The notes under the pieces were generated by a model. The model saw nothing but the letters and a program-made list of their open reading frames with translations. It was not told the DNA's origin and searched no databases. A stretch of DNA of 64,000 bases, from NCBI RefSeq assembly GCF_016908115.1, contig NZ_JAFBDH010000005.1, positions 87,225 through 151,224 on the forward strand, in the 5' to 3' direction. Shown in pieces: positions 24,615-34,233 of the stretch. Origin of the DNA: Peptoniphilus gorbachii (GTDB lineage Bacteria > Bacillota > Clostridia > Tissierellales > Peptoniphilaceae). The translations under genes and the position numbers were made by a program. Position 1 is the stretch's first letter; each line of letters starts with the position of its first letter.

Positions 24615-26231
24615 CTAATCTATGGCATAAATAGTGTTGGGCTTCTTTGTCTCTAGTGCCTCATAGTCAGCGAGACTCATTTCAACCACATCTGGCTTCT
24701 TTGCAAGCTCTTCTTTTAGTTCTTCAGTCCTTTGACAAAGGTCCCCAATCCAGTCCTCAAGGTCTCTTGAATTAGATAAAGCAAGCCACAAGCTAGAAGT
24801 CTTATATCCCCTAGTCTTACCCCTAGATAAGTCTTTACCATAAGCAGAATCCCACTTGTTATTCCATTTAGAAATCATATCTCCAGTTACATTGTTTTTC
24901 TGTGCCCCTTCTTCAATATTTCTCAGCTTTTCTATGTCAGCTTGAGTAATTAAAGACGGAGAAATTTCTGTGTAAGTAGACCCTGACCACCTATAAATAT
25001 TTTCACTAGCAAGGTCCACATAAATCTTTCCTTGCTCACCAGGGCTCGGGAATTTACTTTTTGAAGCAAACTCTAAAACATCATCAACATAAGAAGGAAG
25101 TTGTGAAGATGGGACTTTTCCGTCATTTCCCAAGCTTGCATAACCTCCTGCCCTTCCTTTATTTGACACATCTTCAGGAGTGTAATCAAGCTTCCCTGCA
25201 ACAACTTCTTCCTTAGTTGCATAAGTCTTTTTCACATCTTCTGTCTTTGCATAAGGATTTAAATCATAGACCTTAATGGCCTCTTCGGGAAGCTGTTCCT
25301 TAGGAACCTTTCCAAGCTCATTAAGAGAAGCATAACCATTGGCAGCACCCCTGTGGATTGTATCTTCCTTCTTGTCTAATTCTGCATTTATAGACTTATT
25401 GAATTTATCTAAGTCCACTTTCTTGCTATAAGCTTCCAGTTTCTCTTCAATAGCATCCTTCAAGGTATTTAAAGCTGCAATTTCTGCATAAGTTTTTTCA
25501 ATATCCTTTGTTTTTGCATAAGGACTTAGATCATAGGTAGTGTCTCTCAAGGCCTCATCAGGCAATTGACTTAGGGGAACTTTTGCATTTCCGTCAAGAC
25601 TTGCCATCCCATTTGAATTCCCAATTGAATCTTTAATAGAAGCATTAAACTTTAATATTTCTTCCAAAAAGTCTTTTAATAAAGCCTCCTGGTCCTGCAA
25701 AAAAATCTTATTTTCATTAAGTAAGCTATCCTTATCTAATTTATTGTTCCAGGCTGTCTTTTCCTTTTCACTAACAAACCTTCTATTCTCGTTAGTCTCA
25801 ATAATGTCAGCTGAGTGTTTGGCAGGATGCTCATAAATGGTGTCTTGGTCATCAGCAAAGACAAGCTTGCCCTTATCATCAAGCTTTAAAACTTGACTTG
25901 TTTTCCCACCATCGGGCCTTACAATCCTCTTAGAAATCTCTCTAAAAATTTCAGTTATGGAATCCTTGTTGCTTTCAAGAGCTTGAGATACTTCCAAGAA
26001 AGTATTATAAGCTTCAGGAGCCCCTTCCAGAATATCTTCAACCATCTTGGCAAGTTCAGAAGGTGTAACCTTTAAAAGTTCATCAAGAGGAGTCCCATCT
26101 TCTGTGTAAATAGTTGAAGTCAGCATCTTTGGAGATACTCTTGCAAATTTTTGCTGCGTTTCATCCCAGGATAAGAGCCACTTGTCCTTTAAAGTCCTGC
26201 TCACAGGTAAGTCCCTTAAATTATCTGTCAT
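24615..26231 (-). CDS. Phage tail fibre with repeated ASL-KVP-QLP modules
   Basis: A 538-residue fibre. It contains three repeats of the type NGMASLDGNAKVPLSQLP / NGYASLNELGKVPKEQLP / GGYASLGNDGKVPSSQLP, each followed by a DL(S/N)PYAKT-type or similar linker, typical of trimeric phage fibres, then a C-terminal region ending KPNTIYAID. It overlaps the upstream tail gene by 11 bp. Confidence 0.78.
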   Translation of the reverse strand: MTDNLRDLPVSRTLKDKWLLSWDETQQKFARVSPKMLTSTIYTEDGTPLDELLKVTPSELAKMVEDILEGAPEAYNTFLEVSQALESNKDSITEIFREISKRIVRPDGGKTSQVLKLDDKGKLVFADDQDTIYEHPAKHSADIIETNENRRFVSEKEKTAWNNKLDKDSLLNENKIFLQDQEALLKDFLEEILKFNASIKDSIGNSNGMASLDGNAKVPLSQLPDEALRDTTYDLSPYAKTKDIEKTYAEIAALNTLKDAIEEKLEAYSKKVDLDKFNKSINAELDKKEDTIHRGAANGYASLNELGKVPKEQLPEEAIKVYDLNPYAKTEDVKKTYATKEEVVAGKLDYTPEDVSNKGRAGGYASLGNDGKVPSSQLPSYVDDVLEFASKSKFPSPGEQGKIYVDLASENIYRWSGSTYTEISPSLITQADIEKLRNIEEGAQKNNVTGDMISKWNNKWDSAYGKDLSRGKTRGYKTSSLWLALSNSRDLEDWIGDLCQRTEELKEELAKKPDVVEMSLADYEALETKKPNTIYAID

Positions 26232-26991
26232 ACTTCATGTCCACCTCGCTTCCGTCTTCAATTTCCTTCATCATTCCCACATCATCCACAGTCCACACAT
26301 CAGGCATTCTTGCCCTTCTCTTAAGCCTCTTTCTTACCTGGCCAATTCCATAATAAGTAGATAAATTAAAGACCCTGTCCTCAGGCTTAACTGCCATAAT
26401 AGTAATCTTCTTGGCTTTTTGCCCATACATTCCATAAAATATTTTCTGGTCTCTAATAAACTTAATTCTTATAAATTGTGTCAAGTTAGCAGGAATAATA
26501 TCTCTAGCCTTCTTTTGAAAATCATCAAGTTCTAAGTTCAATGATTCTTTTATATTTACCAGTATCTCAATTCCATATTTATCATAGTCAAAAGATAAAA
26601 TATAATTTCCCTTGCCTAAATATAAATCTAACCACTCTTCAAAGGTTCTGTGGGTCCAAATTCTGGCCATATTCCAAAGGGCATAAATCTTTTTTCTCTG
26701 GTCTTCCAGATCACCCTTTATATTCTCATCATCAATTAACTTTTTATAAGCACTTAGTCCAAGTTTATCTGCTGATCCAATATATAAATTTTCCATTAAA
26801 GAATTAAATTTCGCCCAAAGATTAGAAAGTTCAATGTTTTCTCTAACTCTTATATTAGTAAATTCAGCACCTTTCCCAATAATATCCTGTGGCAGGTGCC
26901 TACCTACATCAACATCGCGATTTATAGAAATCACATCTTCAAGCTCATGGAGATTGACATTATTTACATCAACATTAAATTTCTTATCCAT
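26221..26991 (-). CDS. Putative phage tail protein, YmfQ/DUF2313-like
   Basis: A 256-residue protein located directly after the baseplate J gene, the usual position of the YmfQ family that joins baseplate and fibres. The start MDKKF is chosen because AGAGGTT precedes it; the frame extends six codons further into baseplate J. Confidence 0.7.
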   Translation of the reverse strand: MDKKFNVDVNNVNLHELEDVISINRDVDVGRHLPQDIIGKGAEFTNIRVRENIELSNLWAKFNSLMENLYIGSADKLGLSAYKKLIDDENIKGDLEDQRKKIYALWNMARIWTHRTFEEWLDLYLGKGNYILSFDYDKYGIEILVNIKESLNLELDDFQKKARDIIPANLTQFIRIKFIRDQKIFYGMYGQKAKKITIMAVKPEDRVFNLSTYYGIGQVRKRLKRRARMPDVWTVDDVGMMKEIEDGSEVDMKYDR

Positions 26992-28120
26992 TTCTAACCT
27001 CTGTAACAATAACGTCCCCTAATACAGGAAGTTCCTCTTCAGAAAGCCCAAATATTTTTTTATCTGTATCGGTAAACTTAATTGTTTCATAGTCAATAAC
27101 ATCAGCCACATTTAAAACTATGCTAGTTATTTTTGCTAATCTAATATCATTTTCAACATAAATATTAGAATCTACTTTCTCATAAGTTGCCCACTTTTTC
27201 CTTTGAGTCTTAAAATATTCCTCTACATCTTTTTCTATCTCTCTTTTTATTTCTTCTAAATTTGAATCTCGAGATTTTAAAATTTCACAAGTAATATTTA
27301 TTTTCTTTGACTTAGCACCAACTACAGTTACATAGTGACCAATAGGAGCAACTCCCACTCCCTTCTGATGAAAAGGTATAGGATCTATTATTTCTTGGAC
27401 TTTAGAAATAAGTTCTGATGTCGGCTCTTTAAATTCTGAATCAGTAATAATTAATTTTACTGTCCCACCACCATTCCAAACAGGAATAACTTTCACAAGA
27501 CCAACACCATCAATGGCCTTTACTTTTTTCCTATAATCATCAATATTGCCACCATAAGCAATAGACTTAATAGTTTCGAAATACCTTTCTCTAAAATCTT
27601 CAGTGTCCTCGTCATCTTCACCAAGTATTGCAAGTTTATATATCTCAGCTAAATTAAGATTGCTTATAGTCCTTGTCGGTGTTAATTTACCACCTTCTAT
27701 GTTTCCAATAGATCCTTCTTCATTACAAATGAGTTCATAAAAAAACAGTTCCTTTTCTTCTTTTTGAAGTTTAGAAACTGTGTAATAAATATCATCTATA
27801 AAAAATCTATCGCCAATATTAAGTTTTGCATCAAATCGTCCAATAATAACAGCTTTAGTAGCCTTGTAAGGTTCAATCCCTCTTTCTTTTGCTCTTTCAA
27901 TAAGCCAATACCTATTAGCTGTATCACCAAAGGCATTTTTAAAAAGAAAATCCAAGTAAGAATATAAAAGAGAAATTTCAATTGCCATTGGTGCAATAGC
28001 ATCATAAATAACGGATCCTTCCCTCTTATCGAATTCATCTGGAATCCTATCTAAGTTTCTTTCAAGGACATTTTCAAAAGTATTATCATCAAAGATAGGT
28101 TCATAAATTCCCCTAGCCAA
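26984..28120 (-). CDS. Baseplate J/gp47 family protein
   Basis: A 378-residue protein with baseplate J hallmarks: an early REGSVIYDAIAPMA region, TARRYW-like NRYWLIERAKERG, and the middle AYGGNIDDYRKKVKAIDGVG (variant of the GG...Y...A..V.GV motif). Forms the wedge of a contractile baseplate. It overlaps both neighbours by a few bases. Confidence 0.88.
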   Translation of the reverse strand: MARGIYEPIFDDNTFENVLERNLDRIPDEFDKREGSVIYDAIAPMAIEISLLYSYLDFLFKNAFGDTANRYWLIERAKERGIEPYKATKAVIIGRFDAKLNIGDRFFIDDIYYTVSKLQKEEKELFFYELICNEEGSIGNIEGGKLTPTRTISNLNLAEIYKLAILGEDDEDTEDFRERYFETIKSIAYGGNIDDYRKKVKAIDGVGLVKVIPVWNGGGTVKLIITDSEFKEPTSELISKVQEIIDPIPFHQKGVGVAPIGHYVTVVGAKSKKINITCEILKSRDSNLEEIKREIEKDVEEYFKTQRKKWATYEKVDSNIYVENDIRLAKITSIVLNVADVIDYETIKFTDTDKKIFGLSEEELPVLGDVIVTEVRNG

Positions 28121-28538
28121 TTCTTATCACCTCTTCTATATCAATTGTTTTTTCAGAAAAAATAGTCTTAACCTTAAATTTCATTCCAAGATTATCTTCC
28201 TTACTCCATTCACTTACATAAGAAAAATCAAAAACATCTTCAATTCTGTCATCTAACATCAAAGAATCAGTGATCCTTCTAGTTAAGACTATATAAGCAT
28301 ATTCCTTTCTCTTGCCAAATAAATCTTCCTTCTTAACTCCAAAGCTTGGATAAATAGGATAAACTCCTCTTTCAGTATTAATACATTTATAAATCATCTG
28401 CCTTAAAGCTTCTAAATCATCATAAATATAATTTTTGACCCTCTCTTCTTCTATCCACATCTTATGAGTAAAAGAAGGCTGTGGAATTATTTCAATTTCA
28501 TCACCATACTCATATTCATTGTTAAACTCTGGTATCAT
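28113..28538 (-). CDS. Baseplate protein, DUF2634/XkdS-like
   Basis: A 141-residue protein with the gpW/gp25-like pattern (LRQMIYKCINTERGVYPIYPSFG, then FGKRKEYAYIVLTRRITDSL). PBSX XkdS sits in the same place, just before baseplate J. Confidence 0.75.
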   Translation of the reverse strand: MIPEFNNEYEYGDEIEIIPQPSFTHKMWIEEERVKNYIYDDLEALRQMIYKCINTERGVYPIYPSFGVKKEDLFGKRKEYAYIVLTRRITDSLMLDDRIEDVFDFSYVSEWSKEDNLGMKFKVKTIFSEKTIDIEEVIRIG

Positions 28539-28548
28539 TTAACCACCT

Positions 28549-29007
28549 CTAATCATTAATGTGATTTTTGTGCATCTCATCTTTAATTTTTCCCTTATAT
28601 GACTCTACACTTCCATGAGTAACAACAACATCACCATGAGGGCAAGTTCCATGTAATGTGCACTTCATTTCACCATTTATAAACTCGTGAGTTCCTTCAA
28701 AGTGGTAAGGGATTCCATTGGATCCTTGTGGTTCTGATGCTTCATACATATAAAAATAAGTCTGTCCTCCATCGTTAGAAATGAGAACAAACTTCTTGCC
28801 TAAATCTTTTTTAGTAAAAGGTCTATACTTAGGAACAACTAAATATTCTTCTTTGATGTGTAATTTATCATCATTTTCAGGAATAAAATCAAGAGGATCA
28901 AGAGAAATCAGCTTACAATAAACAATCTCAGAATTCATTCTTCTTCCTAAATTCTGATTGACTATTTCATCAATAGCACCCTTTAAATCGAAAATTTCAT
29001 CACTCAT
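28549..29007 (-). CDS. Phage protein, DUF2577/XkdR-like
   Basis: A 152-residue protein placed between the XkdQ-like and XkdS-like genes as in PBSX. Its C-terminal part carries HGTCPHGDVVVTHGSVE, with several His/Cys residues that could bind metal, as in spike-associated proteins. One base overlaps the stop of the XkdQ-like gene. Confidence 0.7.
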   Translation of the reverse strand: MSDEIFDLKGAIDEIVNQNLGRRMNSEIVYCKLISLDPLDFIPENDDKLHIKEEYLVVPKYRPFTKKDLGKKFVLISNDGGQTYFYMYEASEPQGSNGIPYHFEGTHEFINGEMKCTLHGTCPHGDVVVTHGSVESYKGKIKDEMHKNHIND

Positions 29008-30497
29008 TACTTAGGAACTACACCTCCTTGATATCCCCAGCCTCTGTAGTGTTTCCACCAGCCACCGATTTTATGTTTCTTAACAGTAGTGTCAGTCGCA
29101 TCAATCATCATTCCGTTGCCAACATAAATTCCTACATGACCAAATTTTGGTGAATAAGGACTATTAAAATATACTGCAGCACCAACAGGAATATTGTCCC
29201 TGCTTGAACTTACAATCCACTTATTACCAGCAGTCTTTGCACTTCCTGCACTACCATGTATTCCAGCAGATTCATAACAAATTCTAACAAAGCCTTGGCA
29301 TCTTCCCTTATAAGCTCTTGTTCCTATCATGCTTTCAGCTTTATTTACTATTGTCTGCATCTTCCTATTGCTAGCCTTAGGTAAATCTCTTACTTGTAAT
29401 TCAGTTGAACCATCAAGTTTATTAGATTTTCTTACAGCCTTTCCAATATCATTAAAATCATTTACATTAGATTCTTTATTTTGTTTTTCCTTGTCCTTAA
29501 TAATGCCATCAACATCACCAATTTTTTGAATGTCCTTATTCATGACTTCCAAATCCATATAGTGTGCATCATCAAAAAAAGTATGAGTGACTTTTTCAAC
29601 TAGCATATAAGAATTAATATTGATATCTCCAATAGCCATCATTTCAACAGGAATAACAGAACCCGCACGAACTCTAATATCTCCTATAGCTTCTTTTATT
29701 GAAAGGCTTCTGTACTTTCTATTTAAAACTTCCAGAATTTGTGATGCCTTATTTTCAATATCTTCTGCATTGTTTGTTGTAAGGGTGTATTCTAACACTC
29801 CCCACTTAGCAATGTTTTTCTCATCTTGCTTCACAACTTTTTTTATAAGCCTACCGTCATCATCAGTTAAATAAACAACAACTCTATTATATGTTCCATC
29901 ATCAATGCTTGTTTCATAAGAAAAATCTACAATATTGTCATAGCTAATTGGGCAATTTACAATCATCTTATCAGCGGACTTTAGAGAAATTTTCCCACAA
30001 TCATCAAAAAGTGTATAAATCCTCCCAGTTTGAGAGATGGTTATATCATTTGCAACCTTAACCATATTTAAATATTCTTGGTTTTTTTCAAGCCTTTTAG
30101 GAATTTTATATGAGGTGTCTTCAATATCTCCAACTTGTAAATTTCTATCACTACAAATTTGTTTTAATAAATCACTCATAGACTTAGAGGAGTATTGATA
30201 TGTGTCTCTTGATTTCAAATACCTTATTTGGTCATAACAAACAGTAGAAATAACTTGTCTTTTATCCCTAGTCTTCTTAAAAACATATCCCTTAAAGACA
30301 GTTTTGCCATCAATACTAAAACTAACAGGATTACCTTCCTGATAATCAATAATCTCATCTTTTACAACATCAAATTCTAAAATACCAGCCCTAAATCCTC
30401 TTTCCCACTTAATAGTGACCTTTCCTTTGATTACAGGCTGGTAAATTTTTCCATTATTTGCAATAAATATTTGATAAATCTTTTCTTTCTGCTTCAT
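29007..30497 (-). CDS. XkdQ-like tail hub protein fused to an NlpC/P60 peptidase
   Basis: A 496-residue two-domain protein. Residues 1-330 match the XkdQ/gp27-like tail hub (YDQIRYLKSRDTY..., SLSIKEAIGD). Residues about 380-496 are an NlpC/P60 cysteine peptidase with Cys400 in GRCQGFVR and His454 in GHVGIYVG. The fusion puts a wall-cutting enzyme at the tail tip for DNA injection. Confidence 0.85.
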   Translation of the reverse strand: MKQKEKIYQIFIANNGKIYQPVIKGKVTIKWERGFRAGILEFDVVKDEIIDYQEGNPVSFSIDGKTVFKGYVFKKTRDKRQVISTVCYDQIRYLKSRDTYQYSSKSMSDLLKQICSDRNLQVGDIEDTSYKIPKRLEKNQEYLNMVKVANDITISQTGRIYTLFDDCGKISLKSADKMIVNCPISYDNIVDFSYETSIDDGTYNRVVVYLTDDDGRLIKKVVKQDEKNIAKWGVLEYTLTTNNAEDIENKASQILEVLNRKYRSLSIKEAIGDIRVRAGSVIPVEMMAIGDININSYMLVEKVTHTFFDDAHYMDLEVMNKDIQKIGDVDGIIKDKEKQNKESNVNDFNDIGKAVRKSNKLDGSTELQVRDLPKASNRKMQTIVNKAESMIGTRAYKGRCQGFVRICYESAGIHGSAGSAKTAGNKWIVSSSRDNIPVGAAVYFNSPYSPKFGHVGIYVGNGMMIDATDTTVKKHKIGGWWKHYRGWGYQGGVVPK

Positions 30498-31075
30498 TTC
30501 TTAAACCTCTTTGCCATTTTATAAATAGTTTTAGGATTAAAAAATGCTTTTGCCACTACTGGGATAGTTAAAGGAGCTGCTGCAATAGCTGTTTTTACAA
30601 TCTTATTGACTTGTCTTTTATCTGTGCTAGATCCAGTGTCTTTTAACTTAATAGTCTTTAAGGGTTGGTATTCCTTTAAAGTCAAATCAATTAATATATT
30701 AGTTCCAATCTTACTATCTTCATCAATGCTATAATCTTCAAGAGTCATATACTTACAAATTGAATTTCTAAGATTAGGATCTGATGTAATTCTTAAGATA
30801 ACAAACTCAAAGATTTTCTTTTCTTTCTTTAACTCCTCTAGCTTTTTTATAATCTCTTGTTGAGGAGTGTATAAATCTACGCCATCATGTTCTTCTGAAA
30901 AGGCATAGAAAGAAAAAGAATATTCTTGTAACTTACTCTTTCTTAAAACTGTATATGTTTCACCATTTACTAGATCATAAAAATCATTCTGTCCACTTAT
31001 TTTATTCTTTATTTTTGAAGGAGTTATAGGAATTTCCATCCCGTCAATATATAGTTGATAAGGTTTTTTACTCAT
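30494..31075 (-). CDS. XkdP-like tail protein
   Basis: A 193-residue protein whose first ~140 residues match the XkdP/YqbP family (YQLYIDGMEIPITPSKIK..., IDLTLKEYQPL). The usual C-terminal LysM domain is absent and replaced by a short basic tail. The start at 31075 follows GGAGG. Confidence 0.75.
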   Translation of the reverse strand: MSKKPYQLYIDGMEIPITPSKIKNKISGQNDFYDLVNGETYTVLRKSKLQEYSFSFYAFSEEHDGVDLYTPQQEIIKKLEELKKEKKIFEFVILRITSDPNLRNSICKYMTLEDYSIDEDSKIGTNILIDLTLKEYQPLKTIKLKDTGSSTDKRQVNKIVKTAIAAAPLTIPVVAKAFFNPKTIYKMAKRFKK

Positions 31076-31077
31076 AA

Positions 31078-33195
31078 TCAACCTCCATTTATGTTCAGAA
31101 TAAGGTCTTTTAATAACTTTTTATTTGCTTCATCAATAATTTTTTCTGCATCAATATCACTCTTCATATCTCCAGTAAACTGATTATATACTTCAAGCTT
31201 AATCTCTTTTGATAAATCATTAATAGCTCTAGTTTCCATAAGCCCCTTTAAAGCAGATAAGTTGTTGTTATCCCATTCACTATCTTTCATTTTGTCATTC
31301 ATGGACTTTGTATTCTCTGCAATTTCATCAAGAGGATCAGTCATAGCATCAGTGTTTAAAAAATCTTTAGATTCAAGATTATTTTCAAGTTCCTTTTGTC
31401 CAACTATATTAGATGCAAAATCTTTCATGGACTTTACCTTATCTTCTCCCCACTTGTAGCCTTTATTGAACCATTCCTTAGTTTCAATTCTTTTTATCTC
31501 AGGAACTTCTCTATCAAGAGTAATAGCTTCTTCATTCTTTCCCCAACTAAGAACTTTATTTTGTAATCCTTCAAGACCACCGGACCAATCAGTCCCAAAA
31601 ATAGCATCAATGATCTTAGTTACAACTTTACCTAAATCTAAAAACCAAGAAATAATATTTCCAATTAAATTCTTAACTGCATCACCAAAGGAATCAAATC
31701 CGCCCTTAGCTACATTTAAAACCCATTCTATAATTGATATAAAAGGACTAACAAATCTAGTGTATATAAACTGAATTAGAGCGTTAATAATGCCTATGGC
31801 AATATTTAAAATTGTTGCTCCAGCCCAAAGAACTGAGCCAACAATTAAGCCTGTTGCACTATATGTAGCTCCTGTTACCTTATTAATTGCAGCTACAATT
31901 CCATAAATAAGCCCAATGACTCCTATGATAATTGCAGGAATCCAAAACAAGGGACTTGCTAAAAGTGCAGCATTAAATCCACCTTGAATAGCTGTCGCCT
32001 TACCAGTAGCTATTGCATATAAACTAACTGCCCTTGCCATTAAGAAGTGAGCAGTGGAAGAAATAAAGGCTAAACCATTATTAATTGCAAGAGTGGTTTT
32101 ATAGATTCCAAAAATAGTTAATAAACCCATAAGAGGTGGTCCAACAATATTAATAGAATTTGCCAACAAGTTAAAACCACTTATTCCTATATCAAGAGCC
32201 ACAACAAGAAAGTGAGAAAACACCATAATTCCACTTGTAAGACTATTAAAAAATCTTTGAAAGGAGTCTGTATTTATAAAATTATTAAACTTCTTCATTG
32301 GTCCCTGTAAACCTAAAATCAATGTATTTGTGAGTTCGGTCTTTAAATCAGAAAAAGATTTAGGGATTTTATTAAATCTTTTCTCTATATCATCTGCACT
32401 CTCAAACATAGCTCTTTTAATAACGTCGGCTGTAATTTTACCATCACTTGAAAGTTCTTTTAGCTCTCCCATAGTAACACCCATGGTCTTTGCTATTGCT
32501 TGTGCAAGTAGAGGAGCATTTTCTCTTGTTGATACAAATTCATCCCCTTGTAATCTTCCAGAAGCCATTGCCTGTGTTAATTGATACATTGCGGCAGCTT
32601 GTTCCTCAGCAGATGCACCGCCAACTTTAAAGTTCTTATTTAAAATCTCACTAAACTTAGTAGCTTCTTCAAGTCCACTAAAGGCATCACCAGCAAGCAT
32701 TGTAAGCTTTGCAACGGAATCAGCCATATTTTTATAATTGGTTCTTGAATTTTTTGCAGCCTGTGCAATCCTTGACTGAACGTCAAAAAGTTTTTCTCTT
32801 TCTCCAAGCATAAAAGAAAGCCTTGAGTTAATACTTGTGAGTTCATCAGAAAGACCAACAAAAGCTTTTATACTTTGAAGACCTGCATAAGCTCCAACAA
32901 TCCCTATAACTTTACCTTTAATACCACTTAAAAGGCCCTCACTTTCACTAACTGTCTTGTTGTAATTTCTGTGTTCATTTTCTAGATTACTTGTAAAACT
33001 TTCCATATTCGCAAGTTCAGCCTGAGCATTTCTAAGAGAACTTAAAGAAGCATCAAGAGAAGATGTATCAATCATATTTTCTGTTGAATCATTTAACTTA
33101 TATGCTGCTGAAATAACCATATTCATTGACTCAATAACATTTGAAAGAATAGGACTTACATTATTGATCATTGAAATTGTAGTTTGTAAACTCAC
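31078..33195 (-). CDS. Phage tail tape measure protein
   Basis: A 705-residue protein with the tape measure N-terminal domain (SDELTSINSRLSFMLG..., MADSVAKLTMLAG, GRLQGDEFVSTRENAPLLAQ), central hydrophobic helices (about 340-480) and a coiled C-terminus. It sets tail length. The GTG start overlaps the TGA of the frameshift-extended chaperone (GTGA). Confidence 0.9.
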   Translation of the reverse strand: MSLQTTISMINNVSPILSNVIESMNMVISAAYKLNDSTENMIDTSSLDASLSSLRNAQAELANMESFTSNLENEHRNYNKTVSESEGLLSGIKGKVIGIVGAYAGLQSIKAFVGLSDELTSINSRLSFMLGEREKLFDVQSRIAQAAKNSRTNYKNMADSVAKLTMLAGDAFSGLEEATKFSEILNKNFKVGGASAEEQAAAMYQLTQAMASGRLQGDEFVSTRENAPLLAQAIAKTMGVTMGELKELSSDGKITADVIKRAMFESADDIEKRFNKIPKSFSDLKTELTNTLILGLQGPMKKFNNFINTDSFQRFFNSLTSGIMVFSHFLVVALDIGISGFNLLANSINIVGPPLMGLLTIFGIYKTTLAINNGLAFISSTAHFLMARAVSLYAIATGKATAIQGGFNAALLASPLFWIPAIIIGVIGLIYGIVAAINKVTGATYSATGLIVGSVLWAGATILNIAIGIINALIQFIYTRFVSPFISIIEWVLNVAKGGFDSFGDAVKNLIGNIISWFLDLGKVVTKIIDAIFGTDWSGGLEGLQNKVLSWGKNEEAITLDREVPEIKRIETKEWFNKGYKWGEDKVKSMKDFASNIVGQKELENNLESKDFLNTDAMTDPLDEIAENTKSMNDKMKDSEWDNNNLSALKGLMETRAINDLSKEIKLEVYNQFTGDMKSDIDAEKIIDEANKKLLKDLILNINGG

Positions 33196-33368
33196 TTCTT
33201 CACCTTCTTTCTAGCCTTTTCTAATTCTTCATTTCTAAATAAAAAACTTGCCATATATATAGCTTGAAGCCCGCTATCCATGGCAAGAAAATCCTCAATT
33301 TTTATATTGCCCTTACTTTCCCAAAATAAATTATGAGCGAACCTTAAAAGTGGCTCGCTCTTTATTAG
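33192..33368 (-). CDS. Tail assembly chaperone, -1 frameshift extension (gpT-like)
   Basis: A 58-codon frame without its own start, continuing from the end of the 138-aa chaperone after a -1 slip at A AAA AAC (33368-33374). The encoded part (starts LIKSEPLLRF, includes IYMASFLFRNEELEKARKK) resembles gpGT-type extensions. It ends exactly at the tape measure start. The fused product would be about 196 aa. Confidence 0.82.
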   Translation of the reverse strand, partial: LIKSEPLLRFAHNLFWESKGNIKIEDFLAMDSGLQAIYMASFLFRNEELEKARKKVKK

Positions 33369-33781
33369 TTTTTTGCATCGCCTATAATTACATCAGGATC
33401 ATCCATAAATCCTTGTGCTTTCATAAGCTTATCAGTAAATCTTTCGTATTCTCGTCCTTCAAGCATCTTGTCTAAAAGTTCAGAAATATTCATTGCACCA
33501 TAGGCATTTTGTAATTCTTCACTTTTTAAATTAGGATAGATTATAGTTTCTGAAATCGTATCAACAATAAGTTTCTTAGTATCTACCTTTAAAAGACTTT
33601 TATTTTTCTTAACAATTGCAGCATTTTTTAATTCGTCAATTTCCTTAGCACTTAGAAGTCTAAAAGTCCAAGCTACTGGATTCCCATCTTCATCAACAAA
33701 TCTATCTGATACAACTATTTCAAAGTTTTCTCTTTTTCCCTTTGCCACTTCAGGCATAAAGTAATTTAAGTTTTTCTTCAT
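33365..33781 (-). CDS. Tail assembly chaperone, XkdN-like (gpG-like)
   Basis: A 138-residue protein lying between tail tube and tape measure, matching XkdN (FEIVVSDRFVDEDGNPVAW at its start). It binds the tape measure during tail assembly. The start at 33781 follows GAGGAG. Its last codons GCA AAA AAC TAA carry a slippery heptamer for a -1 frameshift. Confidence 0.85.
   Translation of the reverse strand: MKKNLNYFMPEVAKGKRENFEIVVSDRFVDEDGNPVAWTFRLLSAKEIDELKNAAIVKKNKSLLKVDTKKLIVDTISETIIYPNLKSEELQNAYGAMNISELLDKMLEGREYERFTDKLMKAQGFMDDPDVIIGDAKN
33368..33374 (-). promoter_or_regulatory. -1 ribosomal frameshift slippery site
   Basis: A AAA AAC in the zero frame, directly before TAA. A hairpin GAGCGAGCC...GGTTCGCTC begins about eight bases downstream and could stimulate slipping. 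Confidence 0.8.
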
Positions 33782-33782
33782 T

Positions 33783-34223
33783 TTATCTCTCCTCAATATC
33801 TTCGAAAGTTCCTTCGATTTCTTGTTCCAAATGGGAGTTTTCAATATCTAATTTGAAAATTTCACCACCATCTAAATAACATCTCTTTAAAATAAGCCTG
33901 TCTTCTCCACCCTCAAAATTAGGATCGTTTTGAGTTAAAAAGATGTCAAAAGATGTTTCCTTTCTTGTCTTCATATATTTAGTTAGAACTTCCATAAAGG
34001 CCTTAGTATGTGCATACATAGTAGCCGTGAAAGTTCCCTTAGCACTTCCCCCAACACTTAAATCAACAGGAGTTCCAAGCCTTGGAATAGTTTCTCTATC
34101 AATATCAATCTTCGCAGTAATATTTTTTAAATAAAACATTGATTCTCTATTTCCATCAATTACAACAACAGCTTCCCCAAATCTACCATTGATTAAGTCG
34201 CCGCGTTCTAAAAATTTATCCAT
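33783..34223 (-). CDS. Phage tail tube protein, XkdM-like
   Basis: A 146-residue XkdM/DUF2001-type tube protein (ERGDLINGRFGEAVVVIDG, TATMYAHTKAFMEVL). Forms the inner tube within the sheath. It lies directly after the sheath gene with AGGAGG before the ATG. Confidence 0.88.
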   Translation of the reverse strand: MDKFLERGDLINGRFGEAVVVIDGNRESMFYLKNITAKIDIDRETIPRLGTPVDLSVGGSAKGTFTATMYAHTKAFMEVLTKYMKTRKETSFDIFLTQNDPNFEGGEDRLILKRCYLDGGEIFKLDIENSHLEQEIEGTFEDIEER

Positions 34224-34233
34224 TCTTTACCTC

